A DNA stretch of 64,000 bases, taken from positions 62,001-126,000 of the forward strand of contig NZ_FWFZ01000001.1 of assembly GCF_900172355.1 (NCBI RefSeq). Direction: 5' to 3'. How positions within the stretch are numbered: the stretch's first letter is position 1; each line of letters begins with the position of its first letter. The notes under the pieces were generated by a model, which saw only the letters and a program-made list of their open reading frames with translations, was not told where the DNA came from and made no database searches. Made by a program: the position numbers and the translations under genes. Of the stretch, positions 9,721 through 18,666 are shown piece after piece. This stretch comes from Roseisalinus antarcticus. GTDB taxonomy: Bacteria; Pseudomonadota; Alphaproteobacteria; Rhodobacterales; Rhodobacteraceae.

Positions 9721-11769
9721 ATGACCCAGGATCCGCTTGTCATCTTCACCCCCTCCGGCAAACGCGGACGCTTTGCCGTCGGAACGCCGGTCCTGACCGC
9801 CGCGCGGCAGCTGGGCGTGGACCTTGATTCGGTCTGCGGCGGACGGGGGATCTGTTCCAAGTGCCAGGTCTCGCCGTCCTACGGGTCGTTCTCGAAACAC
9901 GGCGTCACCGTGGCCGAGGGCGCGCTGTCGGACTGGAACAAGGTCGAGCAGCGCTACGATGACGTGCGGGGCCTGAAGCCGGGCCGCAGGCTCGGCTGCC
10001 AGGCGACGGTGCAGGGCGACGTGGTCATCGACGTCCCCGCCGAGAGCCAGGTCCACCGGCAGGTGGTGCGCAAGGCGGCCTCGGCCCGCGCGGTGACCAT
10101 GGATCCGGCCACCCGCCTCGCTTATGTCGAGGTGGCCGAGCCCGACATGCACGTCCCCACCGGCGATTTCGAGCGGCTGAAGACCGCGCTGGCCGAGCAA
10201 TGGGACATCACGGATGTCACCGCGGACCTGGCGATCCTGGCCCGCATTCAACCGGTCCTGCGCAAGGGCGCGTGGAAGATCACCGTGGCGCTGAACCAGC
10301 CCGCCGAGGGCGCCGCGCACCGGATCGTCGACCTCTGGCCCGGCTTCTTCGAAGGGCCGCTCTATGGTTTGGCGATCGACCTCGGCTCGACCACCGTCGC
10401 GGCGCATCTGACCAACCTGGTGACCGGCGAGGTCACCGCCTCGGCCGGGATCATGAACCCGCAGATCCGCTTCGGCGAAGACCTGATGAGCCGGGTGTCC
10501 TACGCGATGATGAACCCCGGCGGCGATGCCGAGATGACCCGCACCGTGCGCGAGGCGCTCGACACGCTGGCCCGCGAGATCGCCGCCGAGGGCGCGATCG
10601 ACCCCGCACACATCGTCGAGACGGTTTTCGTCTGCAACCCGGTCATGCATCACCTGCTGCTGGGCATCGACCCGGTAGAGCTGGGCCAGGCGCCCTTCGC
10701 GCTCGCTGTTTCGGGTGCGCTGGAAATGTCCGCGGCCGAGCTGGGCCTGACCGCGCTCAGCCCCGGGGCCCGCAGCTATATCCTGCCCTGTATCGCGGGC
10801 CACGTGGGCGCCGATGCCGCCGCCGTCGCCCTGTCCGAGGAACCGGAGAAGAGCGAGGACCTGGTGCTGATCGTCGATGTCGGCACCAATGCCGAGATCC
10901 TGCTGGGCAACACCTCGCGCGTGCTGGCCTGCTCCTCGCCCACCGGCCCGGCCTTCGAGGGCGCTCAGATCAGCTCTGGCCAGCGCGCCGCCCCCGGCGC
11001 CATCGAGCGGGTCGAGATCGACCCCGACACGAAAGAGCCGCGCTTCAAGGTCATCGGCTGCGATCTGTGGTCCACCGATCCCGCCTTTGCCGAGGCGACC
11101 GCGGCCACCGGGATCACCGGGATCTGCGGCTCGGGCATCATCGAGGCCGTGGCCGAGATGCGCATGGCCGGCCTGCTCGACCCCTCGGGGCTGATCGGCG
11201 GGCCCGACAAGACCGGCACGCCGCGGTCAGAGCCGCAGGGCCGCACCTTCGCCTACCTGCTGCATAACGGCACCGCCGAGGGCGGCCCGCGCATCAGCGT
11301 GACCCAGGGGGACATCCGCGCGATCCAGCTCGCGAAATCCGCGCTTTATGCCGGGGCGCGGCTGCTGATGGACGAGATGGGGGTCGACACCGTCGACCGC
11401 GTGGTGCTGGCCGGGGCCTTCGGGGCGCATATCTCGCCCAAGCACGCGATGGTCCTCGGCATGATCCCGGATGTGGAGATTTCCCGCGTAAGCTCGGCCG
11501 GCAACGCCGCCGGCACCGGGGCGCGCATCGCGCTCTGCTCGCGCGCCGCCCGCGCCCGGATCGAGGCGCAGGTCAGGCGCATCACCAAGGTCGAAACCGC
11601 GATCGAGCCGCGCTTTCAAGAGCATTTCGTCGCGGCCAACGCCATCCCCCATGCTACGGCGCCCTACCCGAATCTGCGCAGCCTGGTGCCCCTGCCCCAG
11701 GTCTCCTTCAATGCCGGAAGTTCGGGCGACGATGGCGGCAACCGCCGCAGACGCCGGCGGCCCGCTTAA
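9721..11769 (+). CDS. Corrinoid activation (RACE) protein: 2Fe-2S ferredoxin plus ASKHA ATPase
   Basis: The 682-residue protein has an N-terminal plant-type ferredoxin domain with Cys39, Cys45, Cys48 (VCGGRGICSKCQ) and Cys93 (RRLGCQA), a linker/middle domain (about 100-210), and an actin-like ASKHA ATPase domain (DUF4445) starting with LAIDLGSTTVAAHL near 217 and including VDVGTNAEI, SPTGPAFEGA and GICGSGIIEA. Family members (RamA-like reductive activators) use ATP to reduce inactive Co(II) corrinoid proteins of methyltransferase systems. No methyltransferase or corrinoid protein is encoded in this window, so the partner is unknown. The ATG at 9721 fits the domain start. The C-terminus is Arg-rich. 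Confidence 0.85.
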   Translation: MTQDPLVIFTPSGKRGRFAVGTPVLTAARQLGVDLDSVCGGRGICSKCQVSPSYGSFSKHGVTVAEGALSDWNKVEQRYDDVRGLKPGRRLGCQATVQGDVVIDVPAESQVHRQVVRKAASARAVTMDPATRLAYVEVAEPDMHVPTGDFERLKTALAEQWDITDVTADLAILARIQPVLRKGAWKITVALNQPAEGAAHRIVDLWPGFFEGPLYGLAIDLGSTTVAAHLTNLVTGEVTASAGIMNPQIRFGEDLMSRVSYAMMNPGGDAEMTRTVREALDTLAREIAAEGAIDPAHIVETVFVCNPVMHHLLLGIDPVELGQAPFALAVSGALEMSAAELGLTALSPGARSYILPCIAGHVGADAAAVALSEEPEKSEDLVLIVDVGTNAEILLGNTSRVLACSSPTGPAFEGAQISSGQRAAPGAIERVEIDPDTKEPRFKVIGCDLWSTDPAFAEATAATGITGICGSGIIEAVAEMRMAGLLDPSGLIGGPDKTGTPRSEPQGRTFAYLLHNGTAEGGPRISVTQGDIRAIQLAKSALYAGARLLMDEMGVDTVDRVVLAGAFGAHISPKHAMVLGMIPDVEISRVSSAGNAAGTGARIALCSRAARARIEAQVRRITKVETAIEPRFQEHFVAANAIPHATAPYPNLRSLVPLPQVSFNAGSSGDDGGNRRRRRRPA

Positions 11770-11822
11770 ATCCGACAAGAAAAATAAGAAAATTGTCCCT
11801 GATAGGGTTAATGGCCGCAAAG

Positions 11823-11838
11823 TGTGACGTAGATCACA
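11823..11838. promoter_or_regulatory. CRP/FNR-family type palindromic site
   Basis: TGTGACGTAGATCACA matches the CRP consensus TGTGA-N6-TCACA perfectly in both half-sites. It lies 54 bases after the stop of the RACE gene and about 200 bases before the tRNA, with terminator hairpins downstream. Its target is unclear; it may drive a small transcript ending at the terminators. Confidence 0.6.
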
Positions 11839-11872
11839 GAACCGGACCCGGGCTGCCGTCAAAATTGACGGG

Positions 11873-11897
11873 ACCTCCCTCGTGGAGGTTTGTTTTT
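11873..11897 (+). terminator. Rho-independent terminator
   Basis: A 6-bp stem ACCTCC/GGAGGT (11873-11878 with 11884-11889), loop CTCGT, is followed by a T-rich tail TTGTTTTTT. It is oriented to stop plus-strand transcripts from the RACE gene or a small RNA starting near the CRP-type site. A 16-base perfect palindrome (11856-11871) lies just before it. Confidence 0.7.
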
Positions 11898-11908
11898 TAT
11901 GAGTTTAA

Positions 11909-11940
11909 CCGTCCTTCCCCGCTGGGGGAGGACGGTGTTT
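11909..11940 (+). terminator. Strong rho-independent terminator
   Basis: A 12-bp stem (11909-11920 with 11924-11935, one T-G pair) and a three-base loop GCT are followed by TGTTTT. It is the second terminator within 40 bases, insulating the tRNA gene from upstream transcription. Confidence 0.75.
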
Positions 11941-12036
11941 TGATATATCGTCTGTTCAGGTTGGATGCGCGACCGGCCCCGCCGCATCCCCTTGACTGCG
12001 GCGGCCGGTTTGGATAGCTGATCGCAGCTTACCCGG

Positions 12037-12110
12037 GCGGGTATGGTGAAAAGGTATCACGGCAGCTTCCCAAGCTTTAGTTACGGGTTCGATTCCCGTT
12101 ACCCGCTCCA
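12037..12110 (+). tRNA. tRNA-Gly (anticodon CCC)
   Basis: A 74-base tRNA with encoded CCA end folds as follows: acceptor GCGGGTA/TACCCGC, D arm GTGA/TCAC, anticodon loop TTCCCAA (CCC at positions 34-36), T arm ACGGG-TTCGATT-CCCGT, discriminator T. It reads GGG codons. The anticodon stem is imperfect: 28C-42U is a mismatch and 27G-43U a wobble, while the other arms are perfect. Confidence 0.93.
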
Positions 12111-12182
12111 GTTTCTCCGGTATTCCCGACTTGCCCGCGCGGCCCGCGTGGCCGACCCTCGTGACAACAGGGAGGGCCCGTG

Positions 12183-13577
12183 ATGGACCGACAGATCGTC
12201 ATCTGCATGGATGGGACCGGGAACGAGATCCGGCGCAAGGCGAGCAATGTCCTCAAGATCTACCGGCATCTGAAGAAGGATGACGCGCAGATCGTCCACT
12301 ACGTCCCCGGCGTCGGCACCCGCGACGGCCAGACCCTGATCGGCGACACCTGGCAGCGGCTCAAATCGCTTGCGGGCCTGGGCTTCGGGCTGGGGCTGGA
12401 GGATGACGTGCTCGACGCCTACCGGTTCCTGTCGCGATGCTACCGAAGCGCCGAGGCCAAGCGCCGCGACTGGCAGTTGGACCAGGACCGCGACGCCCGG
12501 CTCCGCCGCGGGATCGGTGTCGCCGAGGCGGGCGACGCGCCGCCGGTCTTTCTCGACGACCGGATCTATCTCGTCGGGTTTTCCCGCGGCGCCTATGCGG
12601 CCCGGGTGCTGGCGGGGTTCATTCACAATTTCGGCCTGCTGCCGCCCGACAGGCTTCACATGGCCGCGCAGGTATTCCGCGCCTATCGCCGCCTGACCGA
12701 AGACCCGCAGGTCGCCCGCACCCGCCCGCCCGCAGAGCTCTACGCCGAAATGCGGCTCTATGGCCGGGTGCTGGACCCGGACGTGTCGGTCTCGATCCGG
12801 GCGCTGGGGCTCTTCGATACCGTCAGCTCGATGATCCGGTTCCATCCGGTCTGGCGCAACCTCGCCCGCTACCGGAGCCTGATCGGCTTCGGCCGTCACG
12901 CCGGCGTGTCCTACAACACCTCCGTCCGCATCGTCCGCCACGCGATGTCGGTCGACGAGCGCCGGTCGATGTTCCGCTCCGAGCACTGGGTGCCGTCGGA
13001 TTTCTACCCGACCCGGTTCCGCAACAGCCGGCTCAAGCGCCTGCAATATTGCGAGCAGCGCTGGTTTCCGGGGTATCATGCCGATATCGGCGGCGCGGTC
13101 CGCGAACAGGACAGCGGCATCGGCAAGCTGACCGCGCTGTGGATGCTGGACGGGATCGCCGCCGACGAGGCCGCCGCAGAGGCCGAGGACAACCGCCTGC
13201 GGGCCGATGCGGGCGATCCCGCCCTGCCGAGGCGCCCGCTGGGGCTGGCGCTGAAACGGGGCGCGCGGGCGCGGTATTTCGAGGGGGCCACCGACAGCAC
13301 CGATGTCTTCGGCAAGCCCTATGCCGGGCCCGACGGGCTGGCGCCGCTGCACCCGTCGCTGACGCCCGGCTGGTGGATTTTCGAAATCATTCCGAAATCA
13401 CTCAAGCGGCGCGAATGGAAGCCGGGGCGCCCTGGCCTCGTCTGGTATTTTCCCCTTGGCGAACCGAGGCTTGTGCCGCACGACCATATCGTCGATCCGA
13501 CCGTGATCGTGCGCCGGGACGCCATGCCGCTCTATCGGCCGCCGAACATTTCCGGGCGCGACACGCTGCCCGAGTGA
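12183..13577 (+). CDS. DUF2235 domain protein, putative alpha/beta hydrolase
   Basis: The 464-residue protein opens with MDRQIVICMDGTGNEIRRKA, the DUF2235 signature, and contains VGFSRGAYAARVLAGF, where the Ser of GFSRG is the presumed nucleophile. DUF2235 covers uncharacterised hydrolases and is the catalytic domain of Tle1-type phospholipase effectors of type VI secretion. No secretion gene, immunity gene or lipoprotein neighbour is present, so a housekeeping lipase/esterase role is as likely. A GTG at 12180 directly precedes the ATG at 12183; both follow a GGGAGGG ribosome binding site. A tRNA-Gly lies 72 bases upstream. Confidence 0.82.
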   Translation: MDRQIVICMDGTGNEIRRKASNVLKIYRHLKKDDAQIVHYVPGVGTRDGQTLIGDTWQRLKSLAGLGFGLGLEDDVLDAYRFLSRCYRSAEAKRRDWQLDQDRDARLRRGIGVAEAGDAPPVFLDDRIYLVGFSRGAYAARVLAGFIHNFGLLPPDRLHMAAQVFRAYRRLTEDPQVARTRPPAELYAEMRLYGRVLDPDVSVSIRALGLFDTVSSMIRFHPVWRNLARYRSLIGFGRHAGVSYNTSVRIVRHAMSVDERRSMFRSEHWVPSDFYPTRFRNSRLKRLQYCEQRWFPGYHADIGGAVREQDSGIGKLTALWMLDGIAADEAAAEAEDNRLRADAGDPALPRRPLGLALKRGARARYFEGATDSTDVFGKPYAGPDGLAPLHPSLTPGWWIFEIIPKSLKRREWKPGRPGLVWYFPLGEPRLVPHDHIVDPTVIVRRDAMPLYRPPNISGRDTLPE

Positions 13578-13658
13578 AACTCTTTCCCGGCGCCCGCCGT
13601 GGGTCCTGTCACAAGCCGCCCGGAACAGGCGGCGGACCCGACCCAATGGAGAGAGAAC

Positions 13659-14789
13659 ATGACCAACCCGATCAAGGCCGCCCTTCTTGCCGCAACCCTG
13701 CTGACCCCCGTCACCGCCCTGGCCGCGGCCCATGAGATGGCCAACCCGCAGGTCGGCGGCGCCGATATGTTCGCCGACAAGACCATCGTCGAGAACGCGG
13801 TGAATTCGCCGATCCACACCACGCTCGTCGCCGCCGTCGTCGAGGCGGGCCTGGTCGAGACGCTGTCGGGCGAAGGCCCCTTCACCGTCTTCGCGCCCAC
13901 CGACGCCGCCTTCGCCGCCCTGCCCGAGGGCACCGTCGAGACGCTGATGATGGCCGAGAACCGCGACCAGCTGACCCGCATCCTGACCTGTCACGTGGTC
14001 GCCGCCGAGGCGTTTTCGGATGCCATCGCCGGGATGATCGCCGATGACGGCGGCCGCCATCCGGTGCCGACCGTGGGCGGCTGCACCCTGACCGCCTTCA
14101 TGGAGGGCGACGCGATCAAGATCGAGGACGAGACGGGCAATGTCGCCACCGTCACCGTGGCCGATGTGGACCAGTCGAACGGCGTAATCCACGTGATCGA
14201 CAGCGTCCTGCTGCCCGGCACCGAAGAGGCTTCGGCCGATGAGGGCATGGGCATGGGCATGGAGATGGACCCTGAAATGGACACAGGGATGGACATGGCA
14301 GAGGGCAACCCGACCGTCGGCGGGGCCCCGATGCTGCCCACCCGCAACATCGTCGAGAACGCGGTGAACTCTCCCATCAACACCACGCTGGTGGCCGCCG
14401 TCCAGCAGGCCGGCCTGGCCGAGACGCTGTCGGGCGAGGGCCCCTTCACCGTCTTCGCGCCCACGGACGCCGCCTTCGCCGCCCTGCCCGACGGCACGGT
14501 CGAGACGCTGTTGCAGGAGGAGAACATGGCCCAGCTGCAAAAGATCCTCGGCGCCCATGTCGTGTCCGGCACCTGGACAACCATGGCCCTGAAAGAGGCC
14601 GCCGACCGCGACGGCTTCGTCAATTTCCAGACGGTCTCGGGCGATCCGCTGACCGCGCAGATCTTCGACAGCGGCCGGGTCTGGATGTTCGATGAAAGCG
14701 GCGAGGTCTACGAGGTGCAGACCGCCGACGTCATCCAGTCGAACGGCGTGATCCACGTAGTCGACGGCGTGCTGCTGCCGCGCGGCTGA
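13659..14789 (+). CDS. Exported protein with two fasciclin (FAS1) domains
   Basis: The 376-residue protein has a signal peptide (about residues 1-24, cleavage near ALAAA) and two FAS1 domains (about 35-188 and 225-376). Each has the H1-type IVENAVNSPI segment, the GPFTVFAPTDAAFAALP core and an H2-type QSNGVIHV(I/V)D motif. A Met-rich linker joins them (MGMGMEMDPEMDTGMDM, residues 197-213). FAS1 domains mediate adhesion or protein interaction at cell surfaces, so a periplasmic or extracellular location is expected. The two domains share a nearly identical DNA segment, indicating duplication or conversion. The ATG at 13659 follows a GGAGAGAG ribosome binding site. Confidence 0.88.
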   Translation: MTNPIKAALLAATLLTPVTALAAAHEMANPQVGGADMFADKTIVENAVNSPIHTTLVAAVVEAGLVETLSGEGPFTVFAPTDAAFAALPEGTVETLMMAENRDQLTRILTCHVVAAEAFSDAIAGMIADDGGRHPVPTVGGCTLTAFMEGDAIKIEDETGNVATVTVADVDQSNGVIHVIDSVLLPGTEEASADEGMGMGMEMDPEMDTGMDMAEGNPTVGGAPMLPTRNIVENAVNSPINTTLVAAVQQAGLAETLSGEGPFTVFAPTDAAFAALPDGTVETLLQEENMAQLQKILGAHVVSGTWTTMALKEAADRDGFVNFQTVSGDPLTAQIFDSGRVWMFDESGEVYEVQTADVIQSNGVIHVVDGVLLPRG

Positions 14790-14823
14790 GCCACCCGGTT
14801 ACAGCCCCCCCCCGTAACGCGAG

Positions 14824-14857
14824 AACGCCCCGCTGCCATCCAGCCGCGGGGCGTTTT
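14824..14857. terminator. Bidirectional terminator between fasciclin gene and pgi
   Basis: A 10-bp stem AACGCCCCGC/GCGGGGCGTT (14824-14833 with 14846-14855) has T-rich sequence on the plus side. It lies between two convergent genes and would serve at least the fasciclin transcript. Confidence 0.75.
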
Positions 14858-14899
14858 CACGAGTCCGACGAATGCATAATTTACATTCCAAAGAACGCC

Positions 14900-16498
14900 T
14901 TACAGGCCGTTCTTGCGAAGATACGCCACCAGCCCGGCGGTGGAGCCATCCTTGCCCGCGGGCTCTTCGCGCCCCTCGACCACGGGCTGCAGGGCGGTGG
15001 CCAGCTCCTTGCCAAGCTCCACCCCCCATTGGTCGTAGGAATTGATACCCAGCACCACGCCCTCGACGAACACCCGTTGTTCATATAGCGCGATGATCAT
15101 GCCCAGCATCTCGGGCGTCAGCGCCGGATAGGCCAGCGTGGTCGAGGGGCGGTTGCCCGGGAACACCCGGTGCCGGGCCTGCCGCTCCAGCTCGGCGCCC
15201 TCGAACTTGTCGGCGACCTTGCCGGTGGCCTCTGCCAGATCCCGGCCCTTCATCAGCGCCTCGGATTGCGCCAGGCAATTGGCCACCAGCAGCTGGTGCT
15301 GGTGGTGCAGGTCCTCCTCGGGCCCGGTGGCGGCCACGAGGAATTCGCACGGGACGACCCGCGTCCCTTGGTGGATCAGCTGGTAGAAGGCGTGCTGGCC
15401 GTTGGTCCCGGGCTCGCCCCAGACGATGGGGCCGGAATTCACCGTCAGGTCGGCGCCGTCCATCGACACGCCCTTGCCGTTCGATTCCATCTCGAGCTGT
15501 TGCAGGTAGGCGGGCAGCCGCGACAGCCGGTTGTCATAGGGCAGCACCGCGCGGCTGGAATGGCCGCAGACCTGGTTGTGCCAGATGCCCACAAGCGCCA
15601 GCAGCGCGGGCATGTTCTCGGCCCAGGGCGCGGCGCGGAAATGGCGGTCCATCGCCTGGCCGCCGCGCAGGAAGGCGCGGAACGCCTCGGGTCCCACGGC
15701 GATCATCAGCGACAGGCCGATCGGCCCCCACATGGAATAGCGCCCGCCGACCCAATCCTCGAACCCGAAGACGCGCGTGCCGTCGATGCCGAAGGCCTCG
15801 GTCTTGTCGGCGGCGGTCGAGAGGGCCGCGAACTGCGCCGCCGGGTCGGCCACGGGCTCGCCCATCCACGCCTTGGCGGTGCGGGCGTTGGTCATGGTCT
15901 CGATCGTGGTGAAGGTCTTGGAGGCGACGATCACCAGCGTCGTCTCCGGGTCGCAGCCCCGCAGAACGCCTGCAATATCAGCGGGATCCACGTTGGAGAC
16001 GAAGTGGCAGCGCGGCCCGTCGTGATAGGGCGCCAGCGCGATGGTCGCCATCTTGGGGCCAAGGTCGGAGCCGCCGATGCCGATGTTGATCACGTCGGTG
16101 ATCTTGCCCCCCGCCCCGGCGAAGCGCCCGGCGCGGACATCCTCGGCAAAGGTCGCCATCCGGTCCAGCGTCGACAGCACCCCCGGCATCACGTCGATGC
16201 CGTCCACCGTGACCGGCCCGCCGTCGAGATTGCGCAGCGCGGTGTGCAGCACCGCGCGGCCCTCGGTCTCGTTGATCTTCTCGCCCTCGAACATGGCGTC
16301 GCGCCGCGCGGCCACGCCGGCGGCGTCGAGCAGCTCGATCAGCAGCGCCCGCCCCTCGGCGTCGATGTTGGTCTTGGAATAGTCGAACAGCAGATCGCCC
16401 ACCTGCACCGAGAAATCCTCGGCCCGCGCGGCATCCAGCATGGTCTCGAACCGGCGATCCCCGACCGCCTCATGATGTGCCCGAAGCTTGTCCCACAT
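14900..16498 (-). CDS. pgi: Glucose-6-phosphate isomerase
   Basis: Pgi interconverts glucose-6-phosphate and fructose-6-phosphate in the cytoplasm. The 532-residue length is typical. Diagnostic segments are [52 protein letters not shown], a [20 protein letters not shown] segment with the active-site His, and a C-terminal [10 protein letters not shown]. It is the last gene of zwf-pgl-pgi, with only three bases after the pgl stop, so probably co-transcribed. Confidence 0.97.
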   Translation of the reverse strand: MWDKLRAHHEAVGDRRFETMLDAARAEDFSVQVGDLLFDYSKTNIDAEGRALLIELLDAAGVAARRDAMFEGEKINETEGRAVLHTALRNLDGGPVTVDGIDVMPGVLSTLDRMATFAEDVRAGRFAGAGGKITDVINIGIGGSDLGPKMATIALAPYHDGPRCHFVSNVDPADIAGVLRGCDPETTLVIVASKTFTTIETMTNARTAKAWMGEPVADPAAQFAALSTAADKTEAFGIDGTRVFGFEDWVGGRYSMWGPIGLSLMIAVGPEAFRAFLRGGQAMDRHFRAAPWAENMPALLALVGIWHNQVCGHSSRAVLPYDNRLSRLPAYLQQLEMESNGKGVSMDGADLTVNSGPIVWGEPGTNGQHAFYQLIHQGTRVVPCEFLVAATGPEEDLHHQHQLLVANCLAQSEALMKGRDLAEATGKVADKFEGAELERQARHRVFPGNRPSTTLAYPALTPEMLGMIIALYEQRVFVEGVVLGINSYDQWGVELGKELATALQPVVEGREEPAGKDGSTAGLVAYLRKNGL

Positions 16499-16501
16499 GT
16501 C

Positions 16502-17173
16502 TCAGCTCTCCGCCCAGTGAACGATTGCATTGCGCAGCACCGCGGCGATCGGCGCCTCGTCGGGCGTCAGGTGACGCGCCCGCTCCAGCGCCTCGCGCTT
16601 TTCGGTGCCGGTGATGACGACATGGGTGCTCATGGCGTCGCGCAGGACCTTTGCCGACAGGGTGATCCGCGGCTCGGGCGCGCCGGGTGCGCGCATCGGC
16701 ACCAGCAGCGCGTCGCCGTGCAGCGCCTCATCCAGCCGGTCGGCGCCGGGAAAGATCGAGGCGGTGTGCATGTCCGCCCCCATCCCCAGCAGCAGGATCG
16801 ACAGCGGCAGCTCGGGCTTGAGGCTTTCCTCCAGCTCGGCCAGCCGGTCTTCCGGCGCGTCCCCCGGCAGGTAAAGCGGCACATAGACCGCCGCCGCCGC
16901 CCGGTCGGTCAGCAGGCGCTGACGGATCAGCCGGGTGTTGGAGCGGTCCGAGCTTTCGGGCACCCAGCGTTCGTCGGTCAGCATGACATGCACCCGGTCC
17001 CAGTCCAGACGGGTGGCGCAGAGCGAATCGAAGATCGGCCCCGGCGTCGTGCCCCCCGGAACGGCGAGCGAGGCATGGTCATGCCGCGCCAGACAGGATC
17101 GCAGCTCGCTGGCCAACAGGTCGGCGAGGTCCATCATCATCATCTCGGCGTCGGGATATTCCTTGAGTTCCAT
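16502..17173 (-). CDS. pgl: 6-phosphogluconolactonase
   Basis: This 223-residue DevB-type lactonase hydrolyses 6-phosphogluconolactone to 6-phosphogluconate, the step after Zwf. Features of the NagB/sugar isomerase-like fold are seen: AVPGGTTPGPIFDSL, MLTDERWVPESSDRSN and LLGMGADMHTASIFPGA. It lies between zwf (38-base gap) and pgi (3-base gap) on the same strand, which supports the assignment. Confidence 0.94.
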   Translation of the reverse strand: MELKEYPDAEMMMMDLADLLASELRSCLARHDHASLAVPGGTTPGPIFDSLCATRLDWDRVHVMLTDERWVPESSDRSNTRLIRQRLLTDRAAAAVYVPLYLPGDAPEDRLAELEESLKPELPLSILLLGMGADMHTASIFPGADRLDEALHGDALLVPMRAPGAPEPRITLSAKVLRDAMSTHVVITGTEKREALERARHLTPDEAPIAAVLRNAIVHWAES

Positions 17174-17211
17174 GGCCTTGTCCCTTGGTCTTGAAGCAGG
17201 TCGAGGCTACC

Positions 17212-18666
17212 CTACCCCTTGATCTCGCGCCAGCGGCGCCCATCGCGGTGCAGCAGCATCATCGCATCCTCGGGCCCGGTCGAGCCGATGTCGTAATGTT
17301 TCGGCACGTCGTTGCGCGTCTGCCAGCCCTCGATGATCGGGTCGGTCCAGGCCCAGGCGGCCTCGACCTCGTCGCCGCGCATGAACAGGGTCTGGTTGCC
17401 GCGGATCACGTCCATGATCAGCCGCTCGTAGGCGTCGGTCGCCTCGTCCACGTCATCGCCGAGCGCATCGGCGAATGTCATGTCCAGCGGCACGTCGATC
17501 AGGCGCATGCCGCCCGGTCCGGGCTCCTTGATCGTCACCTGCAGGTCGATGCCCTCGTTCGGCTGAAGCCGGATCGCGAGGATGTTGCGGTGGCGCTTCT
17601 CGTCGCCCTCGAAGATCGAGTGGCCCAGATCCTTGAAGACCACGGCGATCTCGGAGGTGCGGCCCTTCAGCTTCTTGCCGGTGCGCAGGTAGAACGGCAC
17701 GCCGGACCACCGCATGTTGGCGATCTGGCACTTCAGCGCGACAAAGCATTCGGTGTGCGAGCGCGGGTTCTCGACATCCTCGCGGTAGGAAGGCTCGTCC
17801 CCCCGCGCGTCGTATTGACCGCGCACGATGTGATGGAAATCAACAGGTTGCAGGGCGCGGATCACCTTGAGCTTTTCGTCGCGCACGGCGTCGGCCTCGA
17901 ACTGGTTCGGGGCCTCCATCGCGATCAGGCACAAGAGCTGCATCAAGTGGTTCTGCACCATGTCGCGCATCGCGCCGGACTTGTCGTAATAGCCGCCGCG
18001 CCCGCCGACGCCCACGGTCTCGGCCACGGTGATCTGGATGTGGTCGACGTAATGGTTGTTCCAGAGCGGCTCGAACAGGATGTTGCCGAAGCGGACAGCC
18101 ATCAGGTTCTGCACCGTCTCCTTGCCTAGGTAATGGTCGATCCGGTAGATCTGATCCTCCTGGAAATGCTCGGCGAGGGTCGCGTTGAGCGCCTTGGCCG
18201 TCTCCAGATCGCGGCCGAACGGCTTTTCGACCACCAGTCGGCTGTTCCGGTCGGCGATGCCATGGCCGTGCAGCCGTTCCGCCAGCGCCCCGAACAGGCT
18301 GGGCGCCACCGAGAAATAGAAGGCGCGCACAACGTTCTCGCGGATCAGGTCCTTCAGCTGCGCCCAGCCGCCCTCGCCCGTCGCATCGACGGCGACGTAG
18401 TGGATGCATTCGAGAAAGGCCGCGAGCCGGTCCTTGTCGGCGGTTTCCTCGCCGCCGAATTCCTCGATGGCCTGGCCGATCATGTCGCGGAACCCGGCAT
18501 CGTCCAGATCGGAGCGGGCGGCGCCGATGACGCGCGCCCCCTCGGGCATCTGGCCGGACAGGAACCGACGAAACAGCCCCGGCAGGATCTTGCGCCGGGC
18601 CAGGTCGCCCGTGCCGCCGAAGATCACGAGGTCGAACTGATCGACCGGGATGACGCGAGATACCAT
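17212..18666 (-). CDS. zwf: Glucose-6-phosphate 1-dehydrogenase
   Basis: Zwf oxidises glucose-6-phosphate to 6-phosphogluconolactone, opening the Entner-Doudoroff and oxidative pentose phosphate routes. The 484-residue protein has the nucleotide-binding FGGTGDLARRKILPGLF, VVEKPFGRDL, and the active-site IDHYLGKETVQN. The ATG at 18666 (MVSRVIPVDQFDLV) is preceded by GAGAGG at good spacing; an in-frame extension to 18729 is unlikely. It heads the zwf-pgl-pgi operon. Confidence 0.96.
   Translation of the reverse strand: MVSRVIPVDQFDLVIFGGTGDLARRKILPGLFRRFLSGQMPEGARVIGAARSDLDDAGFRDMIGQAIEEFGGEETADKDRLAAFLECIHYVAVDATGEGGWAQLKDLIRENVVRAFYFSVAPSLFGALAERLHGHGIADRNSRLVVEKPFGRDLETAKALNATLAEHFQEDQIYRIDHYLGKETVQNLMAVRFGNILFEPLWNNHYVDHIQITVAETVGVGGRGGYYDKSGAMRDMVQNHLMQLLCLIAMEAPNQFEADAVRDEKLKVIRALQPVDFHHIVRGQYDARGDEPSYREDVENPRSHTECFVALKCQIANMRWSGVPFYLRTGKKLKGRTSEIAVVFKDLGHSIFEGDEKRHRNILAIRLQPNEGIDLQVTIKEPGPGGMRLIDVPLDMTFADALGDDVDEATDAYERLIMDVIRGNQTLFMRGDEVEAAWAWTDPIIEGWQTRNDVPKHYDIGSTGPEDAMMLLHRDGRRWREIKG

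Noticed and set aside
11793-12017. Short plus-strand frame between the RACE gene and the tRNA
   Set aside because: It runs through two terminator hairpins and lacks homology or a ribosome binding site; a non-coding explanation is better.
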